From: Acidimicrobiales bacterium
Lineage (GTDB): Bacteria > Actinomycetota > Acidimicrobiia > Acidimicrobiales > Aldehydirespiratoraceae
DNA length: 52,646 nucleotides
Direction: 5' to 3'
Assembly: GCA_029263175.1 (NCBI GenBank)
Contig: JAJCXZ010000048.1
Location: forward strand, 1 to 52,646
The position numbers and the translations under genes are program-made. Shown piece after piece: positions 34,085 through 42,572 of the stretch (position 1 is the first letter of the stretch; each line of letters opens with the position of its first letter). The notes beneath the pieces were generated by a model, which was given only the letters and a program-made list of their open reading frames with translations, ran no database searches and had not been told where the DNA came from.

Positions 34085-34274
34085 CGGTTCCTCTTCTCCG
34101 CTGTTCTAATCGCGCTCAGCGTGATCAACGTTACCTCATTGAACGTTCGAGTCAACACGGTAAGTGGTCCTACTTCAGGCTCTCTCGACCTGCCGCAAGC
34201 CGTCGCATAGATAGCGACTTGCTTCAAATGTTCGGTGAGGTCGAAACATACCATGCGTGGTTTCACAAGAAAAC

Positions 34275-34303
34275 TTGCCACGCTGAGTGGTCATGGTGAT
34301 ACT
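34275..34303 (+). promoter_or_regulatory. Predicted promoter for the plus-strand EPS arm
   Basis: TTGCCA (34275-34280), a 17-bp spacer and GATACT (34298-34303) lie about 85 nt before the chosen start of the priming sugar transferase. The region 34085-34388 has no gene; it also holds AT-rich AACGTT repeats (around 34128 and 34142) next to the divergent epimerase, which might bind a regulator, but I cannot name one. Confidence 0.45.
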
Positions 34304-34364
34304 GTGATTCCAACGGGTCCGAATGGGCCCGTTCGACGGGATTGGACAACCGTCAGTTCTCAAC

Positions 34365-34379
34365 TTCTGGAAGAGGAGC
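34365..34379 (+). promoter_or_regulatory. Ribosome-binding site for the sugar transferase, repeated downstream
   Basis: TTCTGGAAGAGGAGC (34365-34379) contains GAGGAG and lies about 10 nt before GTG 34389. The same 15 bases recur at 35168-35182, where they serve as ribosome-binding site for the Gfo/Idh gene at 35191. The match supports GTG 34389 as the start of the sugar transferase over the ATG at 34323. Confidence 0.55.
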
Positions 34380-34388
34380 CAAACGGCG

Positions 34389-35189
34389 GTGGGGCGAAAC
34401 AATGCGAGGGCGAACAACCAGGCACGGGCAACATTTGACGCGGCAGACGCTGCGGTCGACGAAGCCGATGAAGAAACGATCATCGTCGTCAGACCCGATG
34501 TCAGCAATCGTCGGACGTACTACGTAACCAAACGATTCATCGACATCGTCGTGGTGTTGGTGGCGGCGCCGGTCGTCGTTCCCGTCGTCGCTCTCCTCGG
34601 TCTGCTCGTCAAGCTCGACTCGCGCGGACCGGTCATCTTCACGCAACAACGATTCGGCGCTCGACCGGTTCGAGTCAACGGAACCGTGGCGTGGGAGCTG
34701 CGCCCGTTTCGCTTCTACAAGCTGCGCACGATGTACACCAGCACCGACTCCGCCGTTCATCAGGCCTACCTCGAGGCGTACATCGCAGGCGATGAGTTGG
34801 CCATGCGTCGCTTCGACGCCCACCGCAGCGACGGCAGCTACAAGATGACCAACGACAAGCGGATCACTCGTATCGGCGGACTCCTGCGGCGCCTCAGCCT
34901 CGATGAGCTGCCTCAGCTCTGGAACATCCTCAAGGGCGACATGAGCCTGGTCGGCCCACGACCGCCGCTCGCGTACGAGATCGCCAAGTACGCCACCACC
35001 GACTACCAGCGGGTGGCCGGTCCGGCCGGGCTCACCGGATCGTGGCAGGTCAGCGGCCGCAGCACGCTCAACTTCGAGGAGATGGTCGAACTCGACACCG
35101 AGTACCTCGCACAGCAGTCCATCTGGCTCGATCTGAAGATCATGGCGCGCACCGCGCCGGCAGCAATTTCTGGAAGAGGAGCGGGTTGA
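34389..35189 (+). CDS. Priming undecaprenyl-phosphate sugar phosphotransferase
   Basis: 266 residues from GTG 34389; an ATG at 34323 would add 22 residues. After a polar N-terminus come TYYVTKRFIDI and one membrane helix (about 52-74), then the conserved catalytic part: GPVIFTQQRFG, PFRFYKLRTMY, RRLSLDELPQLWNILKGDMSLVGPRP split over two motifs, and GLTGSWQVSGR. This is the WbaP/ExoY-type bacterial sugar transferase that loads the first sugar phosphate on the lipid carrier. It heads the plus-strand arm and so begins repeat-unit assembly. Confidence 0.92.
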   Translation: MGRNNARANNQARATFDAADAAVDEADEETIIVVRPDVSNRRTYYVTKRFIDIVVVLVAAPVVVPVVALLGLLVKLDSRGPVIFTQQRFGARPVRVNGTVAWELRPFRFYKLRTMYTSTDSAVHQAYLEAYIAGDELAMRRFDAHRSDGSYKMTNDKRITRIGGLLRRLSLDELPQLWNILKGDMSLVGPRPPLAYEIAKYATTDYQRVAGPAGLTGSWQVSGRSTLNFEEMVELDTEYLAQQSIWLDLKIMARTAPAAISGRGAG

Positions 35190-35190
35190 C

Positions 35191-36294
35191 ATGGAAGCAC
35201 TGAACGTCGCAGCGATCGGCTGCGGATACTGGGGCCCCAACCTCGTGCGCAACCTCGTGGAGATTCCCGGCAGCAACCTGAGGGCGGTTGCCGACCTCGA
35301 CCCGGCGCGACTCGCGGCGATCACGACCCGTTACCCCCAGATCGAGGCCACGACGACCGACTACCGCGAGCTGTTCGACCTCGGCCTCGATGCGGTAACG
35401 ATCAGCACACCTCCCGAGACCCACTTCGAGATCGCCAAGGACTGCATCGAGAACGGCCTGCACGTCCTTGTCGAGAAGCCTCTCACCACAAACAGTGACG
35501 ATGCCAGGGCCCTGATCGAGCTTGCCGACAGGCACGACCGGATCCTGATGGTCGGACATACGTTCGTCTACAACCCGGCCGTCCGCGAGCTGAAACGGTT
35601 GATGGCCAGCGGCGCTCTCGGTGAGATTCGCTACATCGATGCGGTCCGAGTCGGTCTGGGCCTCTTCCACCCGACGCTCAACGTGGTCTGGGACCTCGCC
35701 CCCCACGACATCTCGATCCTCATCTACTTGCTCGATGCCCTGCCTACCCATGTGGCCGGCCAGTCGGTGGCAAGCCTGCGGCCCGACGTCGACGACGTCG
35801 CCTACCTCACCATGATGTTCCCCGAGAAGATCCTCTCCCACGTGAGGGTGAGCTGGCTCGATCCGTCAAAGACCCGTCGGATCACCGTCGTCGGTAGCGA
35901 GAAGATGGTGATCTACGACGACGTCGAGCCCAACGAGAAGCTCAAGATCTACGACAAGGGCGTCGAGGCCCTCCAGTCGGCCGAGACGTTCGGCGAGTTC
36001 CAGTTCAACTACCGCTACGGCGACATCGTGTCACCGTTCATCGACTTCAAGGAACCGCTCCGGGTCCAGGCCGAGCACTTCCTCGACTGCATTCGTGAGG
36101 GGAAGCAACCCCTCACCGACGGCCGCAACGGTCTTCTCGTGGTCAACGTCATCGAGGCCCTCCAGGAGGCAATCAGCAGCACCGGCGACCAGGTCCCGGT
36201 GACCGGTGAGCTCCAGATCGGTTTGAACGGACATCATTCAGACCCGGCCGACGCACGACCCGCACGGGATCTGATCCAGCTCACGCAGTCATGA
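35191..36294 (+). CDS. Gfo/Idh/MocA family sugar oxidoreductase
   Basis: 367 residues from ATG 35191. The NAD-binding GCGYWGPN (10-17) and the EKPL motif (95-98) of the family are intact, followed by GHTFVYNPAVRELK. WlbA-like relatives oxidise nucleotide-linked amino sugar uronates at C3, and the adjacent DegT aminotransferase would then put in an amino group, so the pair may make a 2,3-diamino or 3-amino sugar. The stop overlaps the DegT start as ATGA. Confidence 0.9.
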   Translation: MEALNVAAIGCGYWGPNLVRNLVEIPGSNLRAVADLDPARLAAITTRYPQIEATTTDYRELFDLGLDAVTISTPPETHFEIAKDCIENGLHVLVEKPLTTNSDDARALIELADRHDRILMVGHTFVYNPAVRELKRLMASGALGEIRYIDAVRVGLGLFHPTLNVVWDLAPHDISILIYLLDALPTHVAGQSVASLRPDVDDVAYLTMMFPEKILSHVRVSWLDPSKTRRITVVGSEKMVIYDDVEPNEKLKIYDKGVEALQSAETFGEFQFNYRYGDIVSPFIDFKEPLRVQAEHFLDCIREGKQPLTDGRNGLLVVNVIEALQEAISSTGDQVPVTGELQIGLNGHHSDPADARPARDLIQLTQS

Positions 36295-37445
36295 CCGATC
36301 TGAAAGCGGGAAGCTCTTCGGAGCTCAAGGGCGTACCTTTCGTCGACCTGTCCGCCGAGCACCAGCCGATCAACGACGAGATCCGCGCCGCGGTCAATGC
36401 CGTGATCGACCGTGGCGATTTCATCCTCGGTGAGGCGACTGCCCGGTTCGAGAGCGACTTCGCGTCCTATTGCGGAACAGCCCATGCGCTTGGTGTCGAC
36501 TCGGGATTCTCGGCTCTCGAGCTCATCCTACGGGCGTTCGGAATAGGCCCCGGTGACGAGGTCATCACGGTGGCCAACACGTTCTACTCGACGGTCCGTC
36601 CGATCGAAGTGGTCGGTGCGACCCCGGTCCTCGTTGACGCCGACCCCGAGCTTCGCAACATCGATCCGAACCTGATCGAATCGGCGATCACGGCTTCGAC
36701 GAAGGCGATCCTGCCCGTTCACCTCTACGGCCACCCCGCCGACATGGCGCCGATCCGCGAGCTCGCCGACGCCCATGGTCTTCATGTTTTCGAGGACGCT
36801 TGCCAGGCGCACGGCAGCCTCTATCGCGGCGCCCGAGCGGGCTCGCTGTCCGATGCCGCAGCATTCAGCTTCTACCCCAGCAAGAACCTCGGCGCGTTCG
36901 GCGATGCCGGCATCGTCGTCACCGACAACCCCGACGTCGCAGACCGGATTCGAGCCCTCCGCAACCTCGGCTCGGTTGTGAAGTACCAACACGAGGGCGA
37001 CGGGTTCAACCGCCGGCTCGACACCATTCAGGCGGCCGTACTCGGCGTCAAGCTCCGCCACCTCGATGGCCACAACCAAGCTCGTCGCGAAGCGGCATCG
37101 TACTACCGCGATGCACTTGCAGAGCTCGATGTCGCGCTTCCGACAGTGGCCGAATGGGCAGAACCGGTGTATCACCTCTATGTGATCGAGACTGCGAACC
37201 GCGATGCACTTGCGCATGCCCTCGGTGAGCGCGGTATCCAGACCGGAATTCACTACCCGGTAGCCATCCATCTCCAGCCGGCATTCCGATCGCTCGGGTA
37301 CCAGGCCGGCGATTTCCCCGTCAGCGAAGAACTCGCCGGTCGGATCCTCTCCTTGCCGATGCATCCCAATTTGGCGTGCAGCGATGTCGCAGTCGTCGCC
37401 GATGCCGTGCGGGATTTCAGCACTACATCAGCGACGGTTTCATGA
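36291..37445 (+). CDS. DegT/DnrJ/EryC1-type sugar aminotransferase
   Basis: 384 residues from ATG 36291. The PLP lysine K198 lies in FSFYPSKNLGAFGDAG and the ring-contacting acid D169 in VFEDACQAHG. VPFVDLSAEHQPI at the start and GIQTGIHYPVAIHLQPAF near the end are typical for nucleotide-sugar aminotransferases such as WlbC/WecE-like enzymes. It probably aminates the keto-sugar formed by the Gfo/Idh enzyme before it. Its stop overlaps the third Wzz-like gene as ATGA. Confidence 0.93.
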   Translation: MTDLKAGSSSELKGVPFVDLSAEHQPINDEIRAAVNAVIDRGDFILGEATARFESDFASYCGTAHALGVDSGFSALELILRAFGIGPGDEVITVANTFYSTVRPIEVVGATPVLVDADPELRNIDPNLIESAITASTKAILPVHLYGHPADMAPIRELADAHGLHVFEDACQAHGSLYRGARAGSLSDAAAFSFYPSKNLGAFGDAGIVVTDNPDVADRIRALRNLGSVVKYQHEGDGFNRRLDTIQAAVLGVKLRHLDGHNQARREAASYYRDALAELDVALPTVAEWAEPVYHLYVIETANRDALAHALGERGIQTGIHYPVAIHLQPAFRSLGYQAGDFPVSEELAGRILSLPMHPNLACSDVAVVADAVRDFSTTSATVS

Positions 37446-38479
37446 CCCGGGTCACTCTGGTCGACCTCGTTCGCCGCTGGGCGTGGCTCTTGGTCACAAC
37501 AGCCATCGCGTCGGTCCTCATCCTGCTGTTTTTCACGACCAGAGGCCAGGACACATTCGTCTCGACCGGTACCTACGTCGTTCGTGCCGGCGCCGTCGAC
37601 GATGGAGATCAGGTGCGGGCGGTCGCAAATCTGAGCGACGCAACCAAGATCGGTGAGTCCTACGCCCAGATCAGCGAGAGTGAACTGATCCTGAACCAAG
37701 CCCGAGACGCCATCGACTCGGTGTCCGACGATCGGTCCGACATCTCGGTGAACGCATCGCTCATCGCCGGGTCCAACATCCTCACCATTTCCGCGACCAG
37801 CGGAAACCAACAGGTGTCCTATGACTTGGCCGTCGCTCTCGGGGATGCCACCGTCGCATACGTGGCCGGGTTGAACGATGTCTACGACCTCGTCCAACTC
37901 GATGCACCGTCCGTGCCGGTTCGAGCAGAGGCGGGTGGGCTACGGCTCGGCATCGCCCTTCTCGCGGCGGTCGGTGGCGTTCTGATCGGTGCGGCAGCAG
38001 CCACCATGATCGATCGGATGAAAGCCACTCGGCCCCACCTGCCCTCTGCGGACATGCGCGACGCGAGCTACCACCGCGCCCGTGTCCTCGAGGAGATCGC
38101 AAGAAGCGATGACACCGGTGCTCCGTTGACCTTCGGCGTTCTCCGGATCCGGACGCCGTGGCGCGACAAGACGGTCGACGACGATGAGAATGCCGCGCCT
38201 GATCGTTTCGACATCGACCGGCTCATGGTGGATCTGTCAGGTGCCCTCCGCCCGCACGAGTGGCTCCACAGCGACCCCGACGGGACCTTCAGTGCCCTGT
38301 TGCCCGGACTCGACGAGGAAACGGTCGCCCAACGACTCGCGGGCATGGAAGATGCGGCCGCCCGACGCATGCATCAGGCCTACGGCAGCGACGTCGAGAT
38401 CATCACCGCATCGTGTTCCTATCGCGATCAGACGTTTTCCGGCGACGACATCGCCGTTGCGATCGCGACTTCGTTGTGA
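37442..38479 (+). CDS. Wzz-like chain-length protein with C-terminal degenerate GGDEF (copy 3)
   Basis: 345 residues from ATG 37442 (ATGA overlap). Membrane helices are at about 13-31 and 168-188, with the Wzz-type region STGTYVVRAG...SNILTISATS between. The cytosolic domain (about 208-343) follows the pattern of copies 1 and 2: HRARVLEEIARS, LTFGVLRI, RPHEWLHSDPDGTFSALLP. The GGDEF position reads PDGTF (279-283) and the I-site position RPHE (270-273), so both are degenerate. It directly precedes three sulfotransferase genes. Confidence 0.78.
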   Translation: MTRVTLVDLVRRWAWLLVTTAIASVLILLFFTTRGQDTFVSTGTYVVRAGAVDDGDQVRAVANLSDATKIGESYAQISESELILNQARDAIDSVSDDRSDISVNASLIAGSNILTISATSGNQQVSYDLAVALGDATVAYVAGLNDVYDLVQLDAPSVPVRAEAGGLRLGIALLAAVGGVLIGAAAATMIDRMKATRPHLPSADMRDASYHRARVLEEIARSDDTGAPLTFGVLRIRTPWRDKTVDDDENAAPDRFDIDRLMVDLSGALRPHEWLHSDPDGTFSALLPGLDEETVAQRLAGMEDAAARRMHQAYGSDVEIITASCSYRDQTFSGDDIAVAIATSL

Positions 38480-39363
38480 GCCTCGCTCGCTCCGGGCCGA
38501 TCTTCATCGGCGGAATCGCGGGCACGGGCAAGACCCGTCTCGCCGCAATCGTGGGTTCGCATTCCCGAATCGAGGCGACACGAAAGACCTACCTGTGGCG
38601 CGACCACTATGGCCGTTGTCGCGATCTGGGCGATCTCCACGAGCGCATGCGCTACGTCGAGTCCGTTCTCCGCAGCCCAGGGGTACAGCGTCTCGGAATC
38701 GATCCGGATCGGGTCCGGCGCGAATTCGCCGATGGTCCGGCCACCTACGAGAATCTCTTCGCTCTGATCCATCGCCACAACGCCGAAGCCAAGGGAAAGG
38801 CCCGGTGGTGCGATCAGCTCGGCATGGTGGAGGCCTTCGCCGACCCGATCTTTCGCGCCTACCCCGACGCCAAGATGGTGCACATGGTTCGCGATCCTCG
38901 AGCGCTGCGCGCCTCGGGCACCTCACCGGGCCGAGTCGGCTGGATGACCGGCCGCTGGCTGACGTCGATCGAGCACGCGGAGCGAAACAGCGAGCGCTAC
39001 CGCGATCGCTACCTCGTCGTTCGCGCCGAGGACGTCGAGGCCAACGAGGAGTCCTCCATCCGAGCAGTCTGCGGGTTCCTCGGCGAGACGTTCGAGTCGA
39101 CCATGATGGACACGGGCGCTCAGTCGAACCCGAGCACCATCACGGGCGACGTCAGCACCGCTGAGGCCGGCTCCAGGCGCTTCGTGGAGACCGCGGCCGG
39201 CCAGGCCATGATCCGCCAGGGCTACGCGATCTCGGACCAGTTGGTGGCGCCCGATCTTCGCTATCGACTGCTCGACTGGCCAACCAATCGCCTGACCCTT
39301 GCCGCGTGGCGGCGGGTGAAGGCCCCGTCGATCGTGCGCGTGAGCGGAGGTGCCCATGGATGA
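38476..39363 (+). CDS. Sulfotransferase D (Walker-A-like loop)
   Basis: 295 residues from GTG 38476 (GTGA overlap). The N-terminal loop reads FIGGIAGTGKTRLAAIVGSH (10-29), which fits a Walker A (GxxGTGKT) better than the SGTT of sulfotransferases. The rest follows its neighbours: FADGPATYENLF, KARWCDQ, KMVHMVRDPRALRASG for the 3'-phosphate site, YLVVRAEDVE and a C-terminal VETAAGQAMIRQGYAI. It is clearly of the same family as E and F and likely uses PAPS, but the loop change might mean altered donor binding. Confidence 0.78.
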   Translation: MSLARSGPIFIGGIAGTGKTRLAAIVGSHSRIEATRKTYLWRDHYGRCRDLGDLHERMRYVESVLRSPGVQRLGIDPDRVRREFADGPATYENLFALIHRHNAEAKGKARWCDQLGMVEAFADPIFRAYPDAKMVHMVRDPRALRASGTSPGRVGWMTGRWLTSIEHAERNSERYRDRYLVVRAEDVEANEESSIRAVCGFLGETFESTMMDTGAQSNPSTITGDVSTAEAGSRRFVETAAGQAMIRQGYAISDQLVAPDLRYRLLDWPTNRLTLAAWRRVKAPSIVRVSGGAHG

Positions 39364-40333
39364 CGATCCTGTCTTCATCGCCGGGCTCGAGCGCACCGGC
39401 ACGAGCCTGATGTACGCGTTGCTGGCGTCTCACGAGCACATCTCGATGACGCGCCGCACCAACTTCTGGCGCTACTTCGCGGACCAGTTCGGCAACCTCG
39501 ACAACGACGAGAACCTCGACCGCTGCATGGCGAAGCTGCGCGTCTACAAGCGAATGGCCCCACTCGAACTCGACTTCGCGCAGCTCCGAGCCGACTTCGT
39601 GACGGGCCCCCGAACCTATGGTCGCCTGTTTGGCGAACTGCAGCGACAGGTTGCCAACCGCCGCGGGAAACCGAGGTGGGGTGACAAGTCGCTCAACATC
39701 GAACGCCACACCGACCGGCTGCTCGCGGAGTACCCCAATGCCCGCGTCCTTCACATGATGCGCGACCCGCGTGACCGGCTGGCCTCGGTGATGTCGCGTT
39801 GGACCAGGCGCAGAGGTGCCGTGGCGGTAGGGACCGCCGGGTGGCTGTGGTCTTCGCGACTGGCTCGCCGCAACGCCGCCCGCTATCCCGACAGATACCG
39901 GATCGTGCGCTACGAGTCGTTGGTCCGTGATCCCGAGGGCGAGCTTCGGGAGATCTGCGATTTCATCGGTGAACCCTTTGACGAGCAGATGCTCACGATG
40001 AGTGGGGCGAGCCGATTCCGAGACGCCGGTTCGAACAGCTCCTACGGACCCCGCGCTGCAGGCAGCATCACCACGGACTCCATCCGCAAATACGAAGCAG
40101 TCCTCGCGCCACGCCAGATCGCGTATGTCCAGAACGCGGCGCGAACCGAGATGATCGCGCACGGGTACGAAGCCCATCCGGTGTCGCTCACCACCTGGGA
40201 CCGCCTACGTCTCGTGCTCGGCGAGCATCCGATCAACGGCGGCACCATCGCCGCGTGGCGAGTTCGAGAGGCAATCCGGCAACGGCGGGGCCGCGAGCTC
40301 CCCGACTACCGGATCGTCAAGGAGCCGGTATGA
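39356..40333 (+). CDS. Sulfotransferase E
   Basis: 325 residues from ATG 39356, with GGAGG 6 nt upstream and an 8-nt overlap with the preceding gene. FIAGLERTGTSLMYALLASH (7-26) is the phosphosulfate loop, followed by MTRRTNFWRYF; RVLHMMRDPRDRLASVMSRW forms the 3'-phosphate site, then YRIVRYESLVRDPE. Both PAPS motifs are intact. It is the middle gene of three consecutive sulfotransferases and is closest to sulfotransferase F in sequence. Confidence 0.87.
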   Translation: MDDDPVFIAGLERTGTSLMYALLASHEHISMTRRTNFWRYFADQFGNLDNDENLDRCMAKLRVYKRMAPLELDFAQLRADFVTGPRTYGRLFGELQRQVANRRGKPRWGDKSLNIERHTDRLLAEYPNARVLHMMRDPRDRLASVMSRWTRRRGAVAVGTAGWLWSSRLARRNAARYPDRYRIVRYESLVRDPEGELREICDFIGEPFDEQMLTMSGASRFRDAGSNSSYGPRAAGSITTDSIRKYEAVLAPRQIAYVQNAARTEMIAHGYEAHPVSLTTWDRLRLVLGEHPINGGTIAAWRVREAIRQRRGRELPDYRIVKEPV

Positions 40334-41307
40334 GCGCCACCGAACCCCGCCCAGTGTTCATCTGCGGTGCGGAACGCAGCGGAACGAGCCTCATGTTCGC
40401 GCTCCTCGCATCCCACCCGTCACTCTCGATGGTCCGCCGGTCCAATATCTGGCGGTGGTTCAACCAGAAGTTCGGCGACCTCGCCGACCCTGCCAATCTC
40501 GAAAACGCGATCCACACCCTCGAGCGCTACACCCGCCTCGACCAGATCCAACCCGACTGGCCCCGGATCCGCGATGAGTTCGACCACGGCGATCCGACCT
40601 ACGCCCGCCTGTTCGACCTCATGCACGGTCACCATGCGGCACGGCTCGGCCGCAGCCGCTGGGGCGACAAGTCACTGCACTCCGAATACTTCGCTTCCGA
40701 CATCTTCTCGGCCTATCCCGAAGCCCGCGTCGTTCAGCTCATCCGCGATCCCCGCGATCGCTACGTGTCGATCTCCAACCGCTACGACGAGGAGTCGAAG
40801 GGCATCAGCTCGGCCACGGGTCGATGGCTGAAGTCAGTGAGGGCGGGCCGGGCCAACGAGGCCCGCTACCCCGGCCGCTACCTCGTTGTCCGGTTCGAGG
40901 ACCTCGCCCGCGAACCGGTCGCCACCACCTCCACGGTCTGCACGTTCCTCGGCGAGGAGTTCGATCCCGCGATGATGGCGATGACGGGCGCGCCGGAGCA
41001 CGAACACGGCAACAGCTCGTTCACCGACCTCGCGCCAAAGGCCATCTCCACCAAGCCCATCGGCCGCTACCGCACCCTGCTGTCGGCATCTGAGATCGCC
41101 TTCATCCAGCTCGCTGCGGGCCGCGCCATGCGACGGCTCGGCTACGAACTCGACCCTGTCGACTTCGCGGCGACGAGCCGCGTCGAGTTCGCCCTCCGCC
41201 GCGCTCCACTGGGGCTGGGACGGATGGCCGCGTGGTCCGTGCGAGAACGAGCAGGACGAACGCGGGCGACCCCTCCCGAGCGCCGACTCGCGGTGGAACT
41301 CAAATGA
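40330..41307 (+). CDS. Sulfotransferase F
   Basis: 325 residues from ATG 40330 (ATGA overlap). FICGAERSGTSLMFALLASH (10-29) and VVQLIRDPRDRYVSISNRYD are intact PAPS-binding elements; the RWGDKSLHSEYFASDIF segment between them is shared with C and E. Same length as E, and likely its tandem duplicate with diverged acceptor side. Ends in an ATGA overlap with the first glycosyltransferase of this arm. Confidence 0.87.
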   Translation: MSATEPRPVFICGAERSGTSLMFALLASHPSLSMVRRSNIWRWFNQKFGDLADPANLENAIHTLERYTRLDQIQPDWPRIRDEFDHGDPTYARLFDLMHGHHAARLGRSRWGDKSLHSEYFASDIFSAYPEARVVQLIRDPRDRYVSISNRYDEESKGISSATGRWLKSVRAGRANEARYPGRYLVVRFEDLAREPVATTSTVCTFLGEEFDPAMMAMTGAPEHEHGNSSFTDLAPKAISTKPIGRYRTLLSASEIAFIQLAAGRAMRRLGYELDPVDFAATSRVEFALRRAPLGLGRMAAWSVRERAGRTRATPPERRLAVELK

Positions 41308-42572
41308 CCAACGTCCTTCCCCTCGACGTCAGCAGAACGGCTGAGCCGATCACGCAAAGTGTGACCTACATCATCGGCACCTACCCCCTGCTGACCACGA
41401 CGTTCATCGACCGCGAGATCCGCGCCATCCGGGCCCGGGGCACGTCGGTCGAAGTGGTCTCTCTGCGCCGTCCCACCCACGAACTGTCGCCCGACCAGGC
41501 CGGTTTGGCCGCCGACACCACCTACATCCGACCGGTGAAAATCAGTGCCGTCGTACGTCACCATGCCCACTTCGCCATCCGCCGGCCGGTTCGCTACGCG
41601 TCGACTCTCCTGCGCCTCGCCACCGGCGAAGGCCAGTCCATGCGGGATCGAGCCCGCACGATCGGCCACTTCGGCCTCGGCGTGCACGTTGCCGGCCAGC
41701 TCCTCGGTGGTGAGACCCCCGACCGGCTCCACGCCCATTTCATCGACCGGGCCGCGGTGGTGTCCCTCGTGGCAGCCCGCCTCCTCGACGTGCCCTACAG
41801 CGTGACCGCCCACGCCAGCGACATCTACGTCTCCCCCGTCCTGCTGAACGCCAAGATCGGCGGGGCCGACTTCGTCGTGACCTGCACCGGCTACAACGAA
41901 TCACATCTCGTCCGCGAGTTCCAGGAGGCCGCCGGCAAGGTCACCCGCATCTATCACGGGCTCGATCTCGATCGCTATGAGCCCGGCGAAGGCAACGACT
42001 CAGCGCCGCCGACGATCCTTGCGGTCGGTCAGCTGCGCGAGAAGAAGGGTTTCGTGCACCTCGTCGACGCCTCACGCGCCCTCGTCGACGCCGGTGTGGC
42101 CTTCCGCTGCGAGATCATCGGTGAGGGCCCCCAACGGACCGAACTCGAGCACCGGATCGACGAGCTCGGGCTCGCTGACCACATCTTCCTGCGCGGTGCG
42201 CTCCCCCACAACGAGGTCATCGACGCCTACCGTCGGGCGTCGATGTTCGTCCTGCCGAGCATCGTGGGTGCAGACGGCGACCGCGACGGCATTCCCAATG
42301 TGATCCTGGAAGCCATGGCCATGGAGCTCCCGGTCGTCTCGACCACCAACTCCGGGATCCCGGAGGCGGTCGAGCACGAGGAAACCGGTCTCTTGGTGCC
42401 GCCCAGCGATGTCACAGCACTCGCAGCAGCGCTCGAACGGCTGCTGGCCGACCGCCCGACAGCCCACACGATGGGTGTCCGTGGACGCGCGGCAGTGGTG
42501 GCCCGCTTCGATGCCGACACCAACATCGGTGCCCTGTACGACCGATTCGTCGGGGCGGGCGCAGCCTCATGA
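41304..42572 (+). CDS. Glycosyltransferase family 4
   Basis: 422 residues from ATG 41304 (ATGA overlap). The N-terminal domain begins TQSVTYIIGTYPLLTTTFIDREI, typical of EPS GT4 enzymes of the colanic acid WcaL type; HAHFIDRAA and VTAHASDIY follow. The C-terminal donor domain has ILAVGQLREKKGFVHLVDA and the E-x7-E motif in DGIPNVILEAMAMELPVVST. Likely adds a sugar to the repeat unit. Confidence 0.9.
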   Translation: MTNVLPLDVSRTAEPITQSVTYIIGTYPLLTTTFIDREIRAIRARGTSVEVVSLRRPTHELSPDQAGLAADTTYIRPVKISAVVRHHAHFAIRRPVRYASTLLRLATGEGQSMRDRARTIGHFGLGVHVAGQLLGGETPDRLHAHFIDRAAVVSLVAARLLDVPYSVTAHASDIYVSPVLLNAKIGGADFVVTCTGYNESHLVREFQEAAGKVTRIYHGLDLDRYEPGEGNDSAPPTILAVGQLREKKGFVHLVDASRALVDAGVAFRCEIIGEGPQRTELEHRIDELGLADHIFLRGALPHNEVIDAYRRASMFVLPSIVGADGDRDGIPNVILEAMAMELPVVSTTNSGIPEAVEHEETGLLVPPSDVTALAAALERLLADRPTAHTMGVRGRAAVVARFDADTNIGALYDRFVGAGAAS

